From Patescibacteria group bacterium (GTDB lineage Bacteria; Patescibacteriota; Microgenomatia; Levybacterales; UBA12049), in assembly GCA_023484045.1 (NCBI GenBank), contig JAMDAA010000013.1, positions 1 to 39,617 of the forward strand: 39,617 bases of DNA, in the 5' to 3' direction. A program made the translations under genes and the position numbers. Shown here in pieces: positions 8,726-17,514 of this stretch (position 1 is its first letter; every line of letters begins with the position of its first letter). The notes beneath the pieces were generated by a model. The model made no database searches. It was not told the origin of the DNA and saw only the letters and a program-made list of their open reading frames with translations.

Positions 8726-9874
8726 TTAAAAATGAATGGAATATAAATTATTATTAATACTTTTTATCATCCCTTTTATTTCCATCATCGAAAGTATCGA
8801 ACCGAGATTCGACGCATTAATTTTTGATTTTCTGACGATTTGATCAAACCCTAAATCTTCATTTTGTAAAATATCTAAAATTTTCCGTTCTTCTTTTGTC
8901 AGGTTCTTAAATTTTGAACTTTGAATTGCCCGCTTCGCCAAAGCTTGAGCGAGGCGAGTAGTTTTGATTTTTGACTTTTGTCCTTCGACAAGCTCAGGAT
9001 CTGACAAAATTATGAATTCTTTTAAAATATCTTCTACCGATGTTACTAATTTTGCGCCTTTTGAAATTAGCTTAAAAGGACCTTTTGATAAAGTCGATGT
9101 GATCGGCCCCGGCACCGCAAAAACTTTTCTTTTGTTTTCAAAAGCATATTCTGCAGTAATTAAAGCACCACTGTCTTCTGCGCCTTCTGTAACCAAAACT
9201 CCGAGCGATAAACCGGCAATAATTCTGTTTCTTGAAGGGAATGAACCACGCGATGGTGATTCGCCGATCGGAAATTCTGAAACAACCGCGCCGGATTTTT
9301 CGACGATACTATTATATATAGCCCTATTTGACAACGGAAAACATAAATCAACACCACTTCCTAAAACTGCTATAGTTTGACCATCGTTCTCAATTGCGGT
9401 CTGGTGTGAAACCGCATCGACCCCAAAAGCTAGCCCCGAAATTATCGTAAAACCCGCGTCGACTAAATTTTTGGTGAACTCTCCCGTTACTTCTTTTCCA
9501 TACTGTGTTATTTTCCGCGTTCCCACGACTCCGATTGTTTTATCGTTTTTGAATACGTCGATGTCGCCCTTAAAATATATTACAAACGGCGGATTTTTTA
9601 TCTGTTTTAAAAGTTTCGGATATTCCTTATCCATCAAACATGTAAAGGTTACACCTTTACATGTTAGTACTTTCGAATAGTTATCGACCGAAAAAGTTTT
9701 TCTAAAATTTTCAAATTTAACTGTCAATGAATCACCGATTACTAATTTCAATTCTTCTGAATTTGCATTCCACGCTTTTTCCGCCGACTTAAATTTATCG
9801 AAAAGCTTTCGAAATTTAATCGGACCGACCCCCGAAAACGCTGAAAACCCTAACCAATAAAATCTCTCATCCAT
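8726..9874 (-). CDS. dprA: DNA processing protein DprA/Smf
   Basis: Loads RecA on incoming single-stranded DNA during transformation. The 382-aa protein has an N-terminal HhH/SAM-like part (GFSAFSGVGPIKFRKLFDKF), the Rossmann core (GVVGTRKITQYG, TIISGLAFGVDAVSHQTAI, AVLGSGVDLCFP, FPSRNRIIAGLS, TAEYAFENKRKVFAVPGP), and a winged-helix-like C-terminal domain. The linker between core and C-terminus (about 305-330) reads SDPELVEGQKSKIKTTRLAQ. It is encoded by the TCCTTCGACAAGCTCAGGA repeat next to a T-rich repeat, an in-frame insertion at a domain boundary. It lies 37 nt after PBP2. Confidence 0.94.
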   Translation of the reverse strand: MDERFYWLGFSAFSGVGPIKFRKLFDKFKSAEKAWNANSEELKLVIGDSLTVKFENFRKTFSVDNYSKVLTCKGVTFTCLMDKEYPKLLKQIKNPPFVIYFKGDIDVFKNDKTIGVVGTRKITQYGKEVTGEFTKNLVDAGFTIISGLAFGVDAVSHQTAIENDGQTIAVLGSGVDLCFPLSNRAIYNSIVEKSGAVVSEFPIGESPSRGSFPSRNRIIAGLSLGVLVTEGAEDSGALITAEYAFENKRKVFAVPGPITSTLSKGPFKLISKGAKLVTSVEDILKEFIILSDPELVEGQKSKIKTTRLAQALAKRAIQSSKFKNLTKEERKILDILQNEDLGFDQIVRKSKINASNLGSILSMMEIKGMIKSINNNLYSIHF

Positions 9875-9910
9875 TATCTAATCGTAGAATTTAATGAGGA
9901 AATAGTAAAG

Positions 9911-11698
9911 CTATTTCGAAAAATAATTTTCCAAAACTTTTTTTGCGATCGGGGCCGCGACATTTGAACCTTCGCCTGAAGATTCTGCGAGAACCGTAAC
10001 AACGACTTGTGGATTGTAAGCTGGCGCAAAAATAGTAACCCATGCGTGAGGTAAAGTTTTCTCGTCACCGTGTTCTGCAGTTCCGGTTTTGCACGCGATC
10101 GAAACTTTCCGCATGTCCGCAGAACCAGATGATGAATTTACCTCGAGAAAATTTCTTCCATCAATTCTTAATTCTGAATTCTGAACTCTGAATTCGAATA
10201 ATGGCCACGCGACTCCTCCTTCTTTACAACTTTCTTCCATGCCTTGCTGAATCAAAGAAATAGTTTTGCCACTTAAAAAATTTTGATTTTTAATTACTGG
10301 TTTTTTATTTTTTAATAAATGTGGTTCGTATAAAATGCCGCCGTTTGAAATAACTTCTGTCATCGCATTAATCTGTAACGGTGTTGTTAAAAGATATCCC
10401 TGTCCAATTCCGTAATGATACGTATCTCCTAAATACCACGGTTCGCCGATTGTTTCTTTTTTCCATTCTTCTGTCGGGACGAGGCCTTTTTCTTCACCTG
10501 TTAGGTCTATTCCGAGTTTTTGGCCCAAACCAAATTTATTTGCCATAAAAGACATTTTATCGATGCCAACCATTTCCGCACTTTTATAAAAGAAGATGTC
10601 GTTTGAACGTTTAATCGCATCAACGATATTTATCCAACCTTCTGTTTTCCCGTATTGTGTAAAATACCAATTCGCAAAAGAAAAATTTCCGATTTTTAAA
10701 ATCCCTGTGTCTTCGATTTTAAAATTCTCGTCTATTACCTTGTTCTCTAAACCAGCGGCCGCGTTAACAATTTTAAAAGTCGATCCAGGCGGAAATTGTC
10801 CGGAAATCGCGCGATTAATAAGCGGCTGATCACTTGAATCTAAAAGCACTTGTGTAATATTTTGATAAGTCGAATTAGAATCCGGCTTATACTCATCACC
10901 CAATGTAAAAAGATTCGGATCAAAAGAAGGTTTTGACACAAGCGCCAAAATTTCACCTTTAGAGGTCGAAACGATTAAGGCGCCTTTTTTAACATCTTTC
11001 ATCGCATCAAAAGCTGATTGCTGGAGTTTTACATCTAAGGTCAAATAAACATTTTCGCCGGAAATTGGATCTGTTTGTCCTAATGTTCTAATCGCTTTTC
11101 CGGTCGTATCGACCTCAATCAGTTGTTTTCCATCAACTCCCTTAAGTTTTTTTTCGTAAGATTTTTCTATTCCGGTTTTTCCGACGAAATCATCGGGATG
11201 ATAATTCGAGAATTTTGAATCTTTTAACTCTTCTTTTGAAATTTGTCCCGTATAGCCCAAAACGTGAGAAAAAATTTCTTTATACGGATATTGTCTAAGA
11301 CTATCGATCTCTAAATCTTTCTTTCCCGAAGCGATTAATGGTAACGCTTCTTCGCGGGTTAAAGGAATACTTTTGTCTTTTATCTTTTCGCGAAATCCCG
11401 GGATATTAAAAACAAGAGGAGCACCATTTCGGTCAAAAATTGTACCCCTGGGCGCGTGAACAATATTTGTTTTTATTCTATTACTATCCGATAAATTTCT
11501 GTAGTAATTTCCCCGAAAAACCTGAATCGATAAGAGCTTTATAAAAATTAAAAATAATAACAAAAAGAGAGATAGCAAGAGAACATAGCCCCGAATATTT
11601 CGACTATGGTCGCTACTATTTTCAAAATCGGTCTTTATTCGATGCGACGGTTTTTCTTGTTTTATAAAATCCGGAAATGCGGCCCCAACTTTTATCAT
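9911..11698 (-). CDS. mrdA: Penicillin-binding protein 2 (peptidoglycan D,D-transpeptidase)
   Basis: Class B PBP that crosslinks peptidoglycan for elongation with MreBCD. The 595-aa protein has one TM helix (about 37-58), the PBP dimerisation region (HAPRGTIFDRNG), and the transpeptidase motifs SxxK (S306-TF-K309), SND (365-367) and KTG (537-539). Between the last two, residues about 501-528 (FRVQNSELRIDGRN) are encoded by a TTCTGAATTCTGAA repeat and are not expected in the family. It sits 2 nt after the acetyltransferase gene and in line with mreBCD, as in many rods. No rodA is present beside it. Confidence 0.94.
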   Translation of the reverse strand: MIKVGAAFPDFIKQEKPSHRIKTDFENSSDHSRNIRGYVLLLSLFLLLFLIFIKLLSIQVFRGNYYRNLSDSNRIKTNIVHAPRGTIFDRNGAPLVFNIPGFREKIKDKSIPLTREEALPLIASGKKDLEIDSLRQYPYKEIFSHVLGYTGQISKEELKDSKFSNYHPDDFVGKTGIEKSYEKKLKGVDGKQLIEVDTTGKAIRTLGQTDPISGENVYLTLDVKLQQSAFDAMKDVKKGALIVSTSKGEILALVSKPSFDPNLFTLGDEYKPDSNSTYQNITQVLLDSSDQPLINRAISGQFPPGSTFKIVNAAAGLENKVIDENFKIEDTGILKIGNFSFANWYFTQYGKTEGWINIVDAIKRSNDIFFYKSAEMVGIDKMSFMANKFGLGQKLGIDLTGEEKGLVPTEEWKKETIGEPWYLGDTYHYGIGQGYLLTTPLQINAMTEVISNGGILYEPHLLKNKKPVIKNQNFLSGKTISLIQQGMEESCKEGGVAWPLFEFRVQNSELRIDGRNFLEVNSSSGSADMRKVSIACKTGTAEHGDEKTLPHAWVTIFAPAYNPQVVVTVLAESSGEGSNVAAPIAKKVLENYFSK

Positions 11699-11700
11699 AT

Positions 11701-12183
11701 TTATAATATTATTTCAAATTCGATTTCATCTTCTATCGGAATTCCACCTTTCCCAATAAAGGGAATCTCTGGTTTTAGTTTTCGCGATTCTTTAATTGCG
11801 TCAGGATATATTTTTACTAATCGAAAACCTCTATTTTTATAAAAACGTTGTGCTTCTAAATTATCGTTTGTAGTTACAACCCATACTCTTTTGCAATTAG
11901 AAGATTTAGCGATTTCTTTTACCGATTCTATTAGTGACGACCCAATGCCTATCCCTTTTTCAAAACTATTTAGAACTATTATTTCGCACTCGTTATTTTC
12001 AGTATTATAAAGAATAAGTCCAATATTTTTACCGTCTTTTTCGGCGATAAAACCTGGTAATAAATCTACCCTATGAATCTTCCCTCGTGAAACAATTTTT
12101 GAAGAACCCCAGTTTTTCTTTGTTACTTTGTTGATCCATTCCGAATCCTTTTTTTGCAAAGGGCGAATGTTAAATTTAGGCAT
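11701..12183 (-). CDS. GNAT-family N-acetyltransferase
   Basis: This 160-aa protein has the GNAT fold: motif A GIGIGSSLIESVKEIA (acetyl-CoA pyrophosphate loop), followed by the C-terminal NLEAQRFYKNRGF motif. The substrate cannot be predicted. It is placed tightly between mreD (9 nt) and PBP2 (2 nt), so it is very likely co-transcribed with them. A role tied to cell-wall growth is only contextual. Confidence 0.85.
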   Translation of the reverse strand: MPKFNIRPLQKKDSEWINKVTKKNWGSSKIVSRGKIHRVDLLPGFIAEKDGKNIGLILYNTENNECEIIVLNSFEKGIGIGSSLIESVKEIAKSSNCKRVWVVTTNDNLEAQRFYKNRGFRLVKIYPDAIKESRKLKPEIPFIGKGGIPIEDEIEFEIIL

Positions 12184-12192
12184 TTTAAAACA

Positions 12193-12612
12193 TTATTGAT
12201 ACTCTATCTTTTTAACAAAAAAGCGATTCAGAAGCAAAAAGGAAATTCCGGCGATTAATGAATTTATTATCGCCACAATAAAAATATTTGTAAAACTGGA
12301 AATCCATAAAAATCCGAGCGATCCCAAAAAAGAAAATATTAGAACAAAAGGCAAAGTGTCGATTTCAAATTTTTTTTCATAAATCGAGGCAATAAAAAGA
12401 AATGAGATTAGATAAATACTACTTTGTCCAATATTTTGGACGGAAAAAATATCGATCATTATTCCAAAAATAACCGCCAATAAAAAAACCGAAATATCTC
12501 TTTTTTTGATATATAATAAAAGTAAAATACTCAATACTATCGGAAGATTTATTATCGTCCCTTCGAGTAAACTGGCGATAAAAAGCAAAATCCAAATTAA
12601 CAAGCGCGACAT
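12193..12612 (-). CDS. mreD: Rod-shape protein MreD-like
   Basis: This 139-aa polytopic membrane protein has about four to five hydrophobic helices (LLIWILLFIASLLEG; IVLSILLLLYI; VFLLAVIFGIMIDIFS; LPFVLIFSFLGSLGFLW). The identity rests on the MreD-type topology, the motif GIMIDIFS, and its position 5 nt after mreC and before PBP2. Confidence 0.8.
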   Translation of the reverse strand: MSRLLIWILLFIASLLEGTIINLPIVLSILLLLYIKKRDISVFLLAVIFGIMIDIFSVQNIGQSSIYLISFLFIASIYEKKFEIDTLPFVLIFSFLGSLGFLWISSFTNIFIVAIINSLIAGISFLLLNRFFVKKIEYQ

Positions 12613-12616
12613 AATT

Positions 12617-13432
12617 TTAAAATGAAGTTATTACAAAGACTGTCGAAAGCTTAGAAAAATCGACCAAACTTTTAACTTTTGCTTTTTGAAAAAGGTCACT
12701 CGGTTTTTTATCGACCGATAATATTTTTCCGACGACCAGATTAGGTGGATAACCCGATCCGTCTTCTTTTATACTTCCGTAAGTTGTTACGACATTATTA
12801 GTTTTGATATTTTCCGATAGAACCACATTCTCTAAAAGCATTTCGTTATTCCCTCTTCCTTTTATAATTCCTAAAATTTGAGAGTTGTTTTCTTTCACTG
12901 TTATAACTCTTGCCGTAAATGACGAACTAAGATTAGATAAAAATTCGACTACCGATAAATTCTGAGTTGTTTTTTTAACTCTACCGATCAAATTATTTTC
13001 GTAAACGACTACTTGTCCCGGCTTTATTCCGTCTTTTTCTCCCCTGTCGATTATAAAATTTTCCGGCATAGAAATACCGGGAATAAAACCCGGAGCCCCG
13101 ATTATTTTTGCCGGTAAAAGTTTTTGCGATTTCGGGTAAGAAATTTGGAATTGATCTTTTAAGGCTTTATTATCCTTTTCAAAAGTTCTAAGATTTATTA
13201 GTTCTTTTACAAGTTCCGCATTTTCTTTTTTTAATTCTTGCGATTTTGGATCATCAAAAAAAATCGGAAAACCGTTAAATATTCTGAACGTCGCGCTTTG
13301 AAAAGGAGTTAATATCTTTTCTAAAAAAGAATTTACTCCGGTAAAATATTTTGTTCTCGAAAGTCCAAAAATTACGAGTAAAAAAAATAGAAAAATCAAA
13401 AATGCAGAAATTACCCTTTCATTTTTTCTCAT
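12617..13432 (-). CDS. mreC: Rod-shape-determining protein MreC
   Basis: This 271-aa bitopic protein links MreB to periplasmic wall enzymes. It has an N-terminal TM helix (VISAFLIFLFFLLVIFGL), a coiled coil (about 62-90, ELKKENAELVKELINLRTFE), then the MreC beta domain with IIGAPGFIPG, FIIDRGEKDGIKPGQVVV, LIGRVKKTTQNLSVVEFLSN and GRGNNEML. It lies 18 nt after mreB. Confidence 0.92.
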   Translation of the reverse strand: MRKNERVISAFLIFLFFLLVIFGLSRTKYFTGVNSFLEKILTPFQSATFRIFNGFPIFFDDPKSQELKKENAELVKELINLRTFEKDNKALKDQFQISYPKSQKLLPAKIIGAPGFIPGISMPENFIIDRGEKDGIKPGQVVVYENNLIGRVKKTTQNLSVVEFLSNLSSSFTARVITVKENNSQILGIIKGRGNNEMLLENVVLSENIKTNNVVTTYGSIKEDGSGYPPNLVVGKILSVDKKPSDLFQKAKVKSLVDFSKLSTVFVITSF

Positions 13433-13450
13433 AAATCACGTACAGGGGGC

Positions 13451-14578
13451 TTATTTTAAACCACCGGTAACTTTTACCCTCTGAAGAAGTGAATCATCTT
13501 CTAAAACTTTTCCTATTCCTCTCGCAACGCTCGTTAACGGATCATCGGAAACAATAATCGGCATATGAGTTCTTTCTAATATCAAACGATCGAGTCCGGA
13601 AAGCATTGCCCCTCCACCTGTTAATACAATCCCATGCTCCAATATGTCGCTTGTTAATTCGGGAGGCGATTCTTCTAAAGTGTTTGCAACCTCCTCGATT
13701 ATCTTTGAGAGCACCGGCGCTAAGGCTTCTCTAACTTCAACTTCTGTAATTCTGATGCTTTTAGGAAGACCGGTCTCGATATCGCGACCTCTTATAATTG
13801 CCATTTTTTCCGCTAATTCCTTCTCGCTTTTTTCTTCTTGGTTTTGATCTTTAATTTTTTCGTCCAGAGGACGACCGGCCTTTGGCCGGGAACTTTTTTT
13901 ATACGCGCTTCCGATTTTTATTTTTAAATCTTCTGCCTGACTTTCACCGAGCAGCAAACCGTGTCGAAGTCTTATGTAATGTACGATCGCCTGATCCATT
14001 TCATCTCCCGCAATTTTAAGTGAGTGACTCACAACGATTCCGCCTAAAGAAATAACAGCGATTTCGGTCGTCCCACCGCCGATATCCACGATCATCGCGC
14101 CCGTCGGCTGAAAAACCGAAACTTCTTCGCCGATCGCGGCCGCCATCGGTTCTTCGATTAAATACGCTTCTCCTGCACCCGCGGAAAGTGCGGCCTCCCA
14201 AACTGCGCGCCGCTCGACTTCTGTAACAGACGACGGGATTCCGACGACGACTTTAGGTTTACTAAAATAAGTAGTTAAAAAATTATTGCTCTCATGGATT
14301 TTTTGGATATAGTTTGAGATCATCGCAGATGTTATGTCGAAATCCGAAATAACTCCGTGCCGAAGTGGTCGTATTGTTTCGATCGTCCCAGGAGTTTTAC
14401 CCATCATTTTTTTCGCTTCTCCTCCGATCGCGATCACTTTTTTTGTTTTTTTGTGAATCGTGACGATCGAGGGCTCACGGATAACAACCCCTTTATCTTT
14501 TACCCAAACAAGTGTATTTGCGGTTCCTAAATCGATCCCAACATCATGGGAAAACAATGAAAATAACTTATCAAACAT
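13451..14578 (-). CDS. mreB: Rod-shape-determining protein MreB (actin homologue)
   Basis: Forms cytoplasmic filaments that organise lateral wall synthesis. The actin-fold motifs are clear: phosphate-1 DVGIDLGTANTLVWV (12-26), PSSVTEVERRAVWEAA, phosphate-2 MIVDIGGGTTEIAVISLGG (162-180), and adenosine motif GIVLTGGGAMLSGLDRL. At 375 aa it is longer than usual. Residues about 229-255 (SSRPKAGRPLDEKIKDQ onward) are an in-frame insertion encoded by two adjacent hairpins, CGTCC-AGA-GGACG (13861-13873) and CCGGCC-TTT-GGCCGG (13875-13889). First gene of the mre-PBP2-dprA-topA operon. Confidence 0.95.
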   Translation of the reverse strand: MFDKLFSLFSHDVGIDLGTANTLVWVKDKGVVIREPSIVTIHKKTKKVIAIGGEAKKMMGKTPGTIETIRPLRHGVISDFDITSAMISNYIQKIHESNNFLTTYFSKPKVVVGIPSSVTEVERRAVWEAALSAGAGEAYLIEEPMAAAIGEEVSVFQPTGAMIVDIGGGTTEIAVISLGGIVVSHSLKIAGDEMDQAIVHYIRLRHGLLLGESQAEDLKIKIGSAYKKSSRPKAGRPLDEKIKDQNQEEKSEKELAEKMAIIRGRDIETGLPKSIRITEVEVREALAPVLSKIIEEVANTLEESPPELTSDILEHGIVLTGGGAMLSGLDRLILERTHMPIIVSDDPLTSVARGIGKVLEDDSLLQRVKVTGGLK

Positions 14579-14654
14579 AATAATTTTTGCAAATTTATTT
14601 AATCAAATCATAACATCTTGTTCGAATTTTGCCAATATGTTAAGATTAAATCTC

Positions 14655-14660
14655 TATAAT
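14655..14660 (+). promoter_or_regulatory. -10 box TATAAT directly before a start codon
   Basis: A perfect TATAAT ends 6 nt before the ATG at 14667, placing the transcription start on the start codon. A weak TTGCCA lies 20 nt upstream. Confidence 0.6.
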
Positions 14661-14666
14661 TTATCG

Positions 14667-16940
14667 ATGAAAATACTAAAAATCTGTAATCGCATCATCG
14701 AATACTCTTTTTATTTAATCCTTTTTTTAGTTCCACTTGCCATTTCCGGTAAAACTTTTGAACTTTTTGAATTTAATAAAATGTGGTTAACTTTTGGGTT
14801 AACGATAATTTTAGGTACTTCTTGGTTTACAAAAATGATTTTTCAAAAAAGGATATTTATTCAAAAAACACCGCTCGATATCCCGATTATCCTTTTTTTA
14901 TTATCACAAATAATCTCGACAATTTTTTCGATCGACTCGCACATATCTTTCTGGGGTTATTATTCAAGATTCAACGGCGGGCTTCTTTCGACGATCACCT
15001 ATATTTTTCTTTATTACGCTTTTGTCTCGAATTTAAACGATATAAAATTTGTAAGACGCGCTATTATCGTAAGTCTTTCCTCTGCCGTAATTGTTTCTTT
15101 GTGGGGATTTCCGTCGCATTTTGGGTACGACCCGACGTGCTATATGTTTCGGGGAACTTTTGATGTTTCCTGCTGGACCGATGCGTTTCAGCCGCGGGCG
15201 AGAATTTTTTCGACACTCGGCCAACCCGATTGGCTCGCTTCCTACCTTGCGATTATGATCCCGATCTCCGCCGCCCTGTTTTTAAAGAATTTTAAAATTA
15301 AAAAGAAAGATAACGGAAAATTATCGATTTCAAAGAAAAATTTTTTATTTTCAATCTGCTATCTATTTCTCGCTATTTTATTTTTTATCGATCTTCTTTA
15401 CACTGGGTCTAGATCTGTATTCGCCGCTTCTTTAATATCCCTGGCTGTTTTGGCTTTAGGCTATATTATAGTTACAAAAAAAGAAATATTGAAATTTTTG
15501 TCCCTAATTATATTTGCGATTTTAATTATTTTCTCTACTTTTTTTGTTGGAACGCCGATATCAAGATTTAATAAATTTTCCTATCAAGAAGTAATAAAAA
15601 TGTTTGTGAAACAACCGGCTGTGACATCCCCTGTAACTTCTGCAAAATCTACTCCAAATAAAATAACCGGCGAGATGGGAGGCACTGATTCGGGTAAAAT
15701 TCGTTCTTTTGTCTGGCAAGGTGCCATCGACATTTGGTTTGCTAATCCGATATTCGGAAGCGGAGTCGAAACTTTTGCGTTTGCTTATTATAAATATAAA
15801 CCAGTCGGTCACAACCTTACATCGGAATGGGACTATCTTTACAACAAGGCACACAATGAATATTTAAATTATCTTGCAACTACCGGAATTTTAGGACTCG
15901 GGACTTATCTTTTGATGATCGGCTGGTTTCTTAAAAGTTTCTTTACGAGAAACCATTTAAATTTTTTCTGGTCTTTAATAAAAAGGGCGGAAAATTTAGT
16001 TTGCACCTCTCCTAAACAACAAAATCAATTATTAACTTTAGGATTATTGTCCGGATATATATCAATTTTGGTCGGAAATTTTTTCGGATTTTCGGTCGTA
16101 ATCACAAACATCTATCTGTTTTTAATTCCCGGATTTGTTTACGTCTTGAGAGGTGATCCTGATATTAATCGTTTGCTAATTTTTCCAAGGAATAAAAAAG
16201 ATTCTGTGCAAATTTCTAGTGGACAATGGATCGGAGCGACACTTTTAACAATAATTTCTCTTTATTTAATACTACTTTTATACCAATTCTGGCAAGCGGA
16301 TAAAGCTTACGCGCTCGGCTACAATCTAGATCGGGTCAGCCAGTATCAACAAGCCTACCCATTATTAAAAGATGCTGTTTCTAAACGTGAAGGCGAACCG
16401 ATTTTCAAAGACGAATTAGCAGTAAACAGTGCAGTTTTAGCGGCTGCGTTTTATATGCAGAAAGATTCTTCGACCGGCGCAAAACTCGCACAGGAAGCGA
16501 TCGATTTAAATAATAATGTAATTTCCGAACACCCGAATAACCTGATTTTTTGGAAAGACAGAGTCCGTATCTTTTATACGTTGAGTCAGGTCGACAAACA
16601 ATACTTGCCGATAGCATTAACCGCGATTATAAAAGCGAGTGAACTTGCGCCTACAGACGCTAAGGTAACATATAATTTGGGACTTCTGTATGGACAAAGC
16701 GATAATCCGCAAAAAGCGGTTACGGCGCTTGAAAAAACTGTAAAACTAAAACCCGATTACCGCGACGCGTATTACGCTTTAGGACTTTATTACCGAACTT
16801 CAGCAGTCGATAAAAACGGAAAAGTGATTAACCAAGAATACGCGCAAAAAGCGAGAGATACAATGAATTTTATATTGCAAAATATAGCAGAAAACGATAC
16901 CCAGGCAAAAGACGCCCTCAAAAGTTGGGGTATGCTATAA
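14667..16940 (+). CDS. O-antigen ligase-like (Wzy_C) membrane protein with TPR domain
   Basis: This 757-aa protein has about ten or more TM helices, then a soluble C-terminal TPR region (about 590-757; VTYNLGLLYGQSDNPQKAVTALEKTVKLKPDY). Wzy_C/ligase signatures are FSTLGQPDWLASYLA, YTGSRSVFAA, and the large loop ending WDYLYNKAHNEYLNYLATTG. Such proteins polymerise or ligate undecaprenyl-linked glycans, or glycosylate proteins, at the outer membrane face. The ATG at 14667 is chosen because TATAAT (14655-14660) precedes it and the hydrophobic N-terminus begins there. A longer frame upstream would run into mreB. Divergent from mreB. Confidence 0.85.
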   Translation: MKILKICNRIIEYSFYLILFLVPLAISGKTFELFEFNKMWLTFGLTIILGTSWFTKMIFQKRIFIQKTPLDIPIILFLLSQIISTIFSIDSHISFWGYYSRFNGGLLSTITYIFLYYAFVSNLNDIKFVRRAIIVSLSSAVIVSLWGFPSHFGYDPTCYMFRGTFDVSCWTDAFQPRARIFSTLGQPDWLASYLAIMIPISAALFLKNFKIKKKDNGKLSISKKNFLFSICYLFLAILFFIDLLYTGSRSVFAASLISLAVLALGYIIVTKKEILKFLSLIIFAILIIFSTFFVGTPISRFNKFSYQEVIKMFVKQPAVTSPVTSAKSTPNKITGEMGGTDSGKIRSFVWQGAIDIWFANPIFGSGVETFAFAYYKYKPVGHNLTSEWDYLYNKAHNEYLNYLATTGILGLGTYLLMIGWFLKSFFTRNHLNFFWSLIKRAENLVCTSPKQQNQLLTLGLLSGYISILVGNFFGFSVVITNIYLFLIPGFVYVLRGDPDINRLLIFPRNKKDSVQISSGQWIGATLLTIISLYLILLLYQFWQADKAYALGYNLDRVSQYQQAYPLLKDAVSKREGEPIFKDELAVNSAVLAAAFYMQKDSSTGAKLAQEAIDLNNNVISEHPNNLIFWKDRVRIFYTLSQVDKQYLPIALTAIIKASELAPTDAKVTYNLGLLYGQSDNPQKAVTALEKTVKLKPDYRDAYYALGLYYRTSAVDKNGKVINQEYAQKARDTMNFILQNIAENDTQAKDALKSWGML

Positions 16941-16941
16941 T
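16936..16941 (+). promoter_or_regulatory. -10 box TATAAT directly before def
   Basis: TATAAT spans the stop codon of the upstream gene and ends 6 nt before the def ATG. It predicts a leaderless def transcript in addition to any read-through. Confidence 0.55.
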
Positions 16942-16947
16942 TCCTAC

Positions 16948-17499
16948 ATGTTAAAAATTGTCACTGCTCCAAATAGTATTCTTTCGCAAAAAGCGAGAGA
17001 AATAAAAAATATCGACAAAAAAATTTTAAAACTCATCGAAGAAATGAGGATAACTTTAAATAATACTAGGGATCCAGAAGGAGTGGGACTCGCCGCGCCG
17101 CAGGTCGGGGAGAATCTTCAACTTTTCATCGCAAAGCCTTCGAGGAAATCTCCAATATTGACTTTTATCAATCCGAAAATAATCTCGATCGATAAGATAA
17201 TTCCGGATGCTTCTGATGAACAAAAAATAAATCATCAGAAACTTGAAGGCTGTTTGTCGCTTCCAAATATTTGGGGGGGTGTCTCTCGAAACCCAAGTAT
17301 TACTCTGTCGTATTTAGACGAAAATGGAAAAGAGCACAAAAGAAAATTCACCGGATTTTTGGCAACAATTATTCAGCATGAGTACGATCATTTAGACGGA
17401 ATTCTTTTTCCAAAACACGTTTTAGCGCAAAGAAAAAAACTTTTTAAATCCCATAAAAATAAAAAAAACGAGGATGTCTTCGAAGAAATTGAGATATAA
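16948..17499 (+). CDS. def: Peptide deformylase
   Basis: Removes the N-formyl group from nascent proteins. This 183-aa metalloenzyme has all three motifs: GVGLAAPQVG (45-54), EGCLSLP (100-106, metal ligand Cys102) and HEYDH (144-148, metal His144/His148 and catalytic Glu145). A slightly long segment (KIIPDASDEQKINHQ) precedes motif 2. It is followed 15 nt later by fmt, the enzyme that adds the formyl group, a classic def-fmt pair. Confidence 0.97.
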   Translation: MLKIVTAPNSILSQKAREIKNIDKKILKLIEEMRITLNNTRDPEGVGLAAPQVGENLQLFIAKPSRKSPILTFINPKIISIDKIIPDASDEQKINHQKLEGCLSLPNIWGGVSRNPSITLSYLDENGKEHKRKFTGFLATIIQHEYDHLDGILFPKHVLAQRKKLFKSHKNKKNEDVFEEIEI

Positions 17500-17514
17500 T
17501 TAATTCGTAACTTT

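Noticed and set aside
14460-14666. A longer start for the O-antigen ligase-like protein
   Set aside because: It would overlap the 5' end of mreB by over 100 nt, and its residues look non-coding. The TATAAT and hydrophobic N-terminus support 14667.
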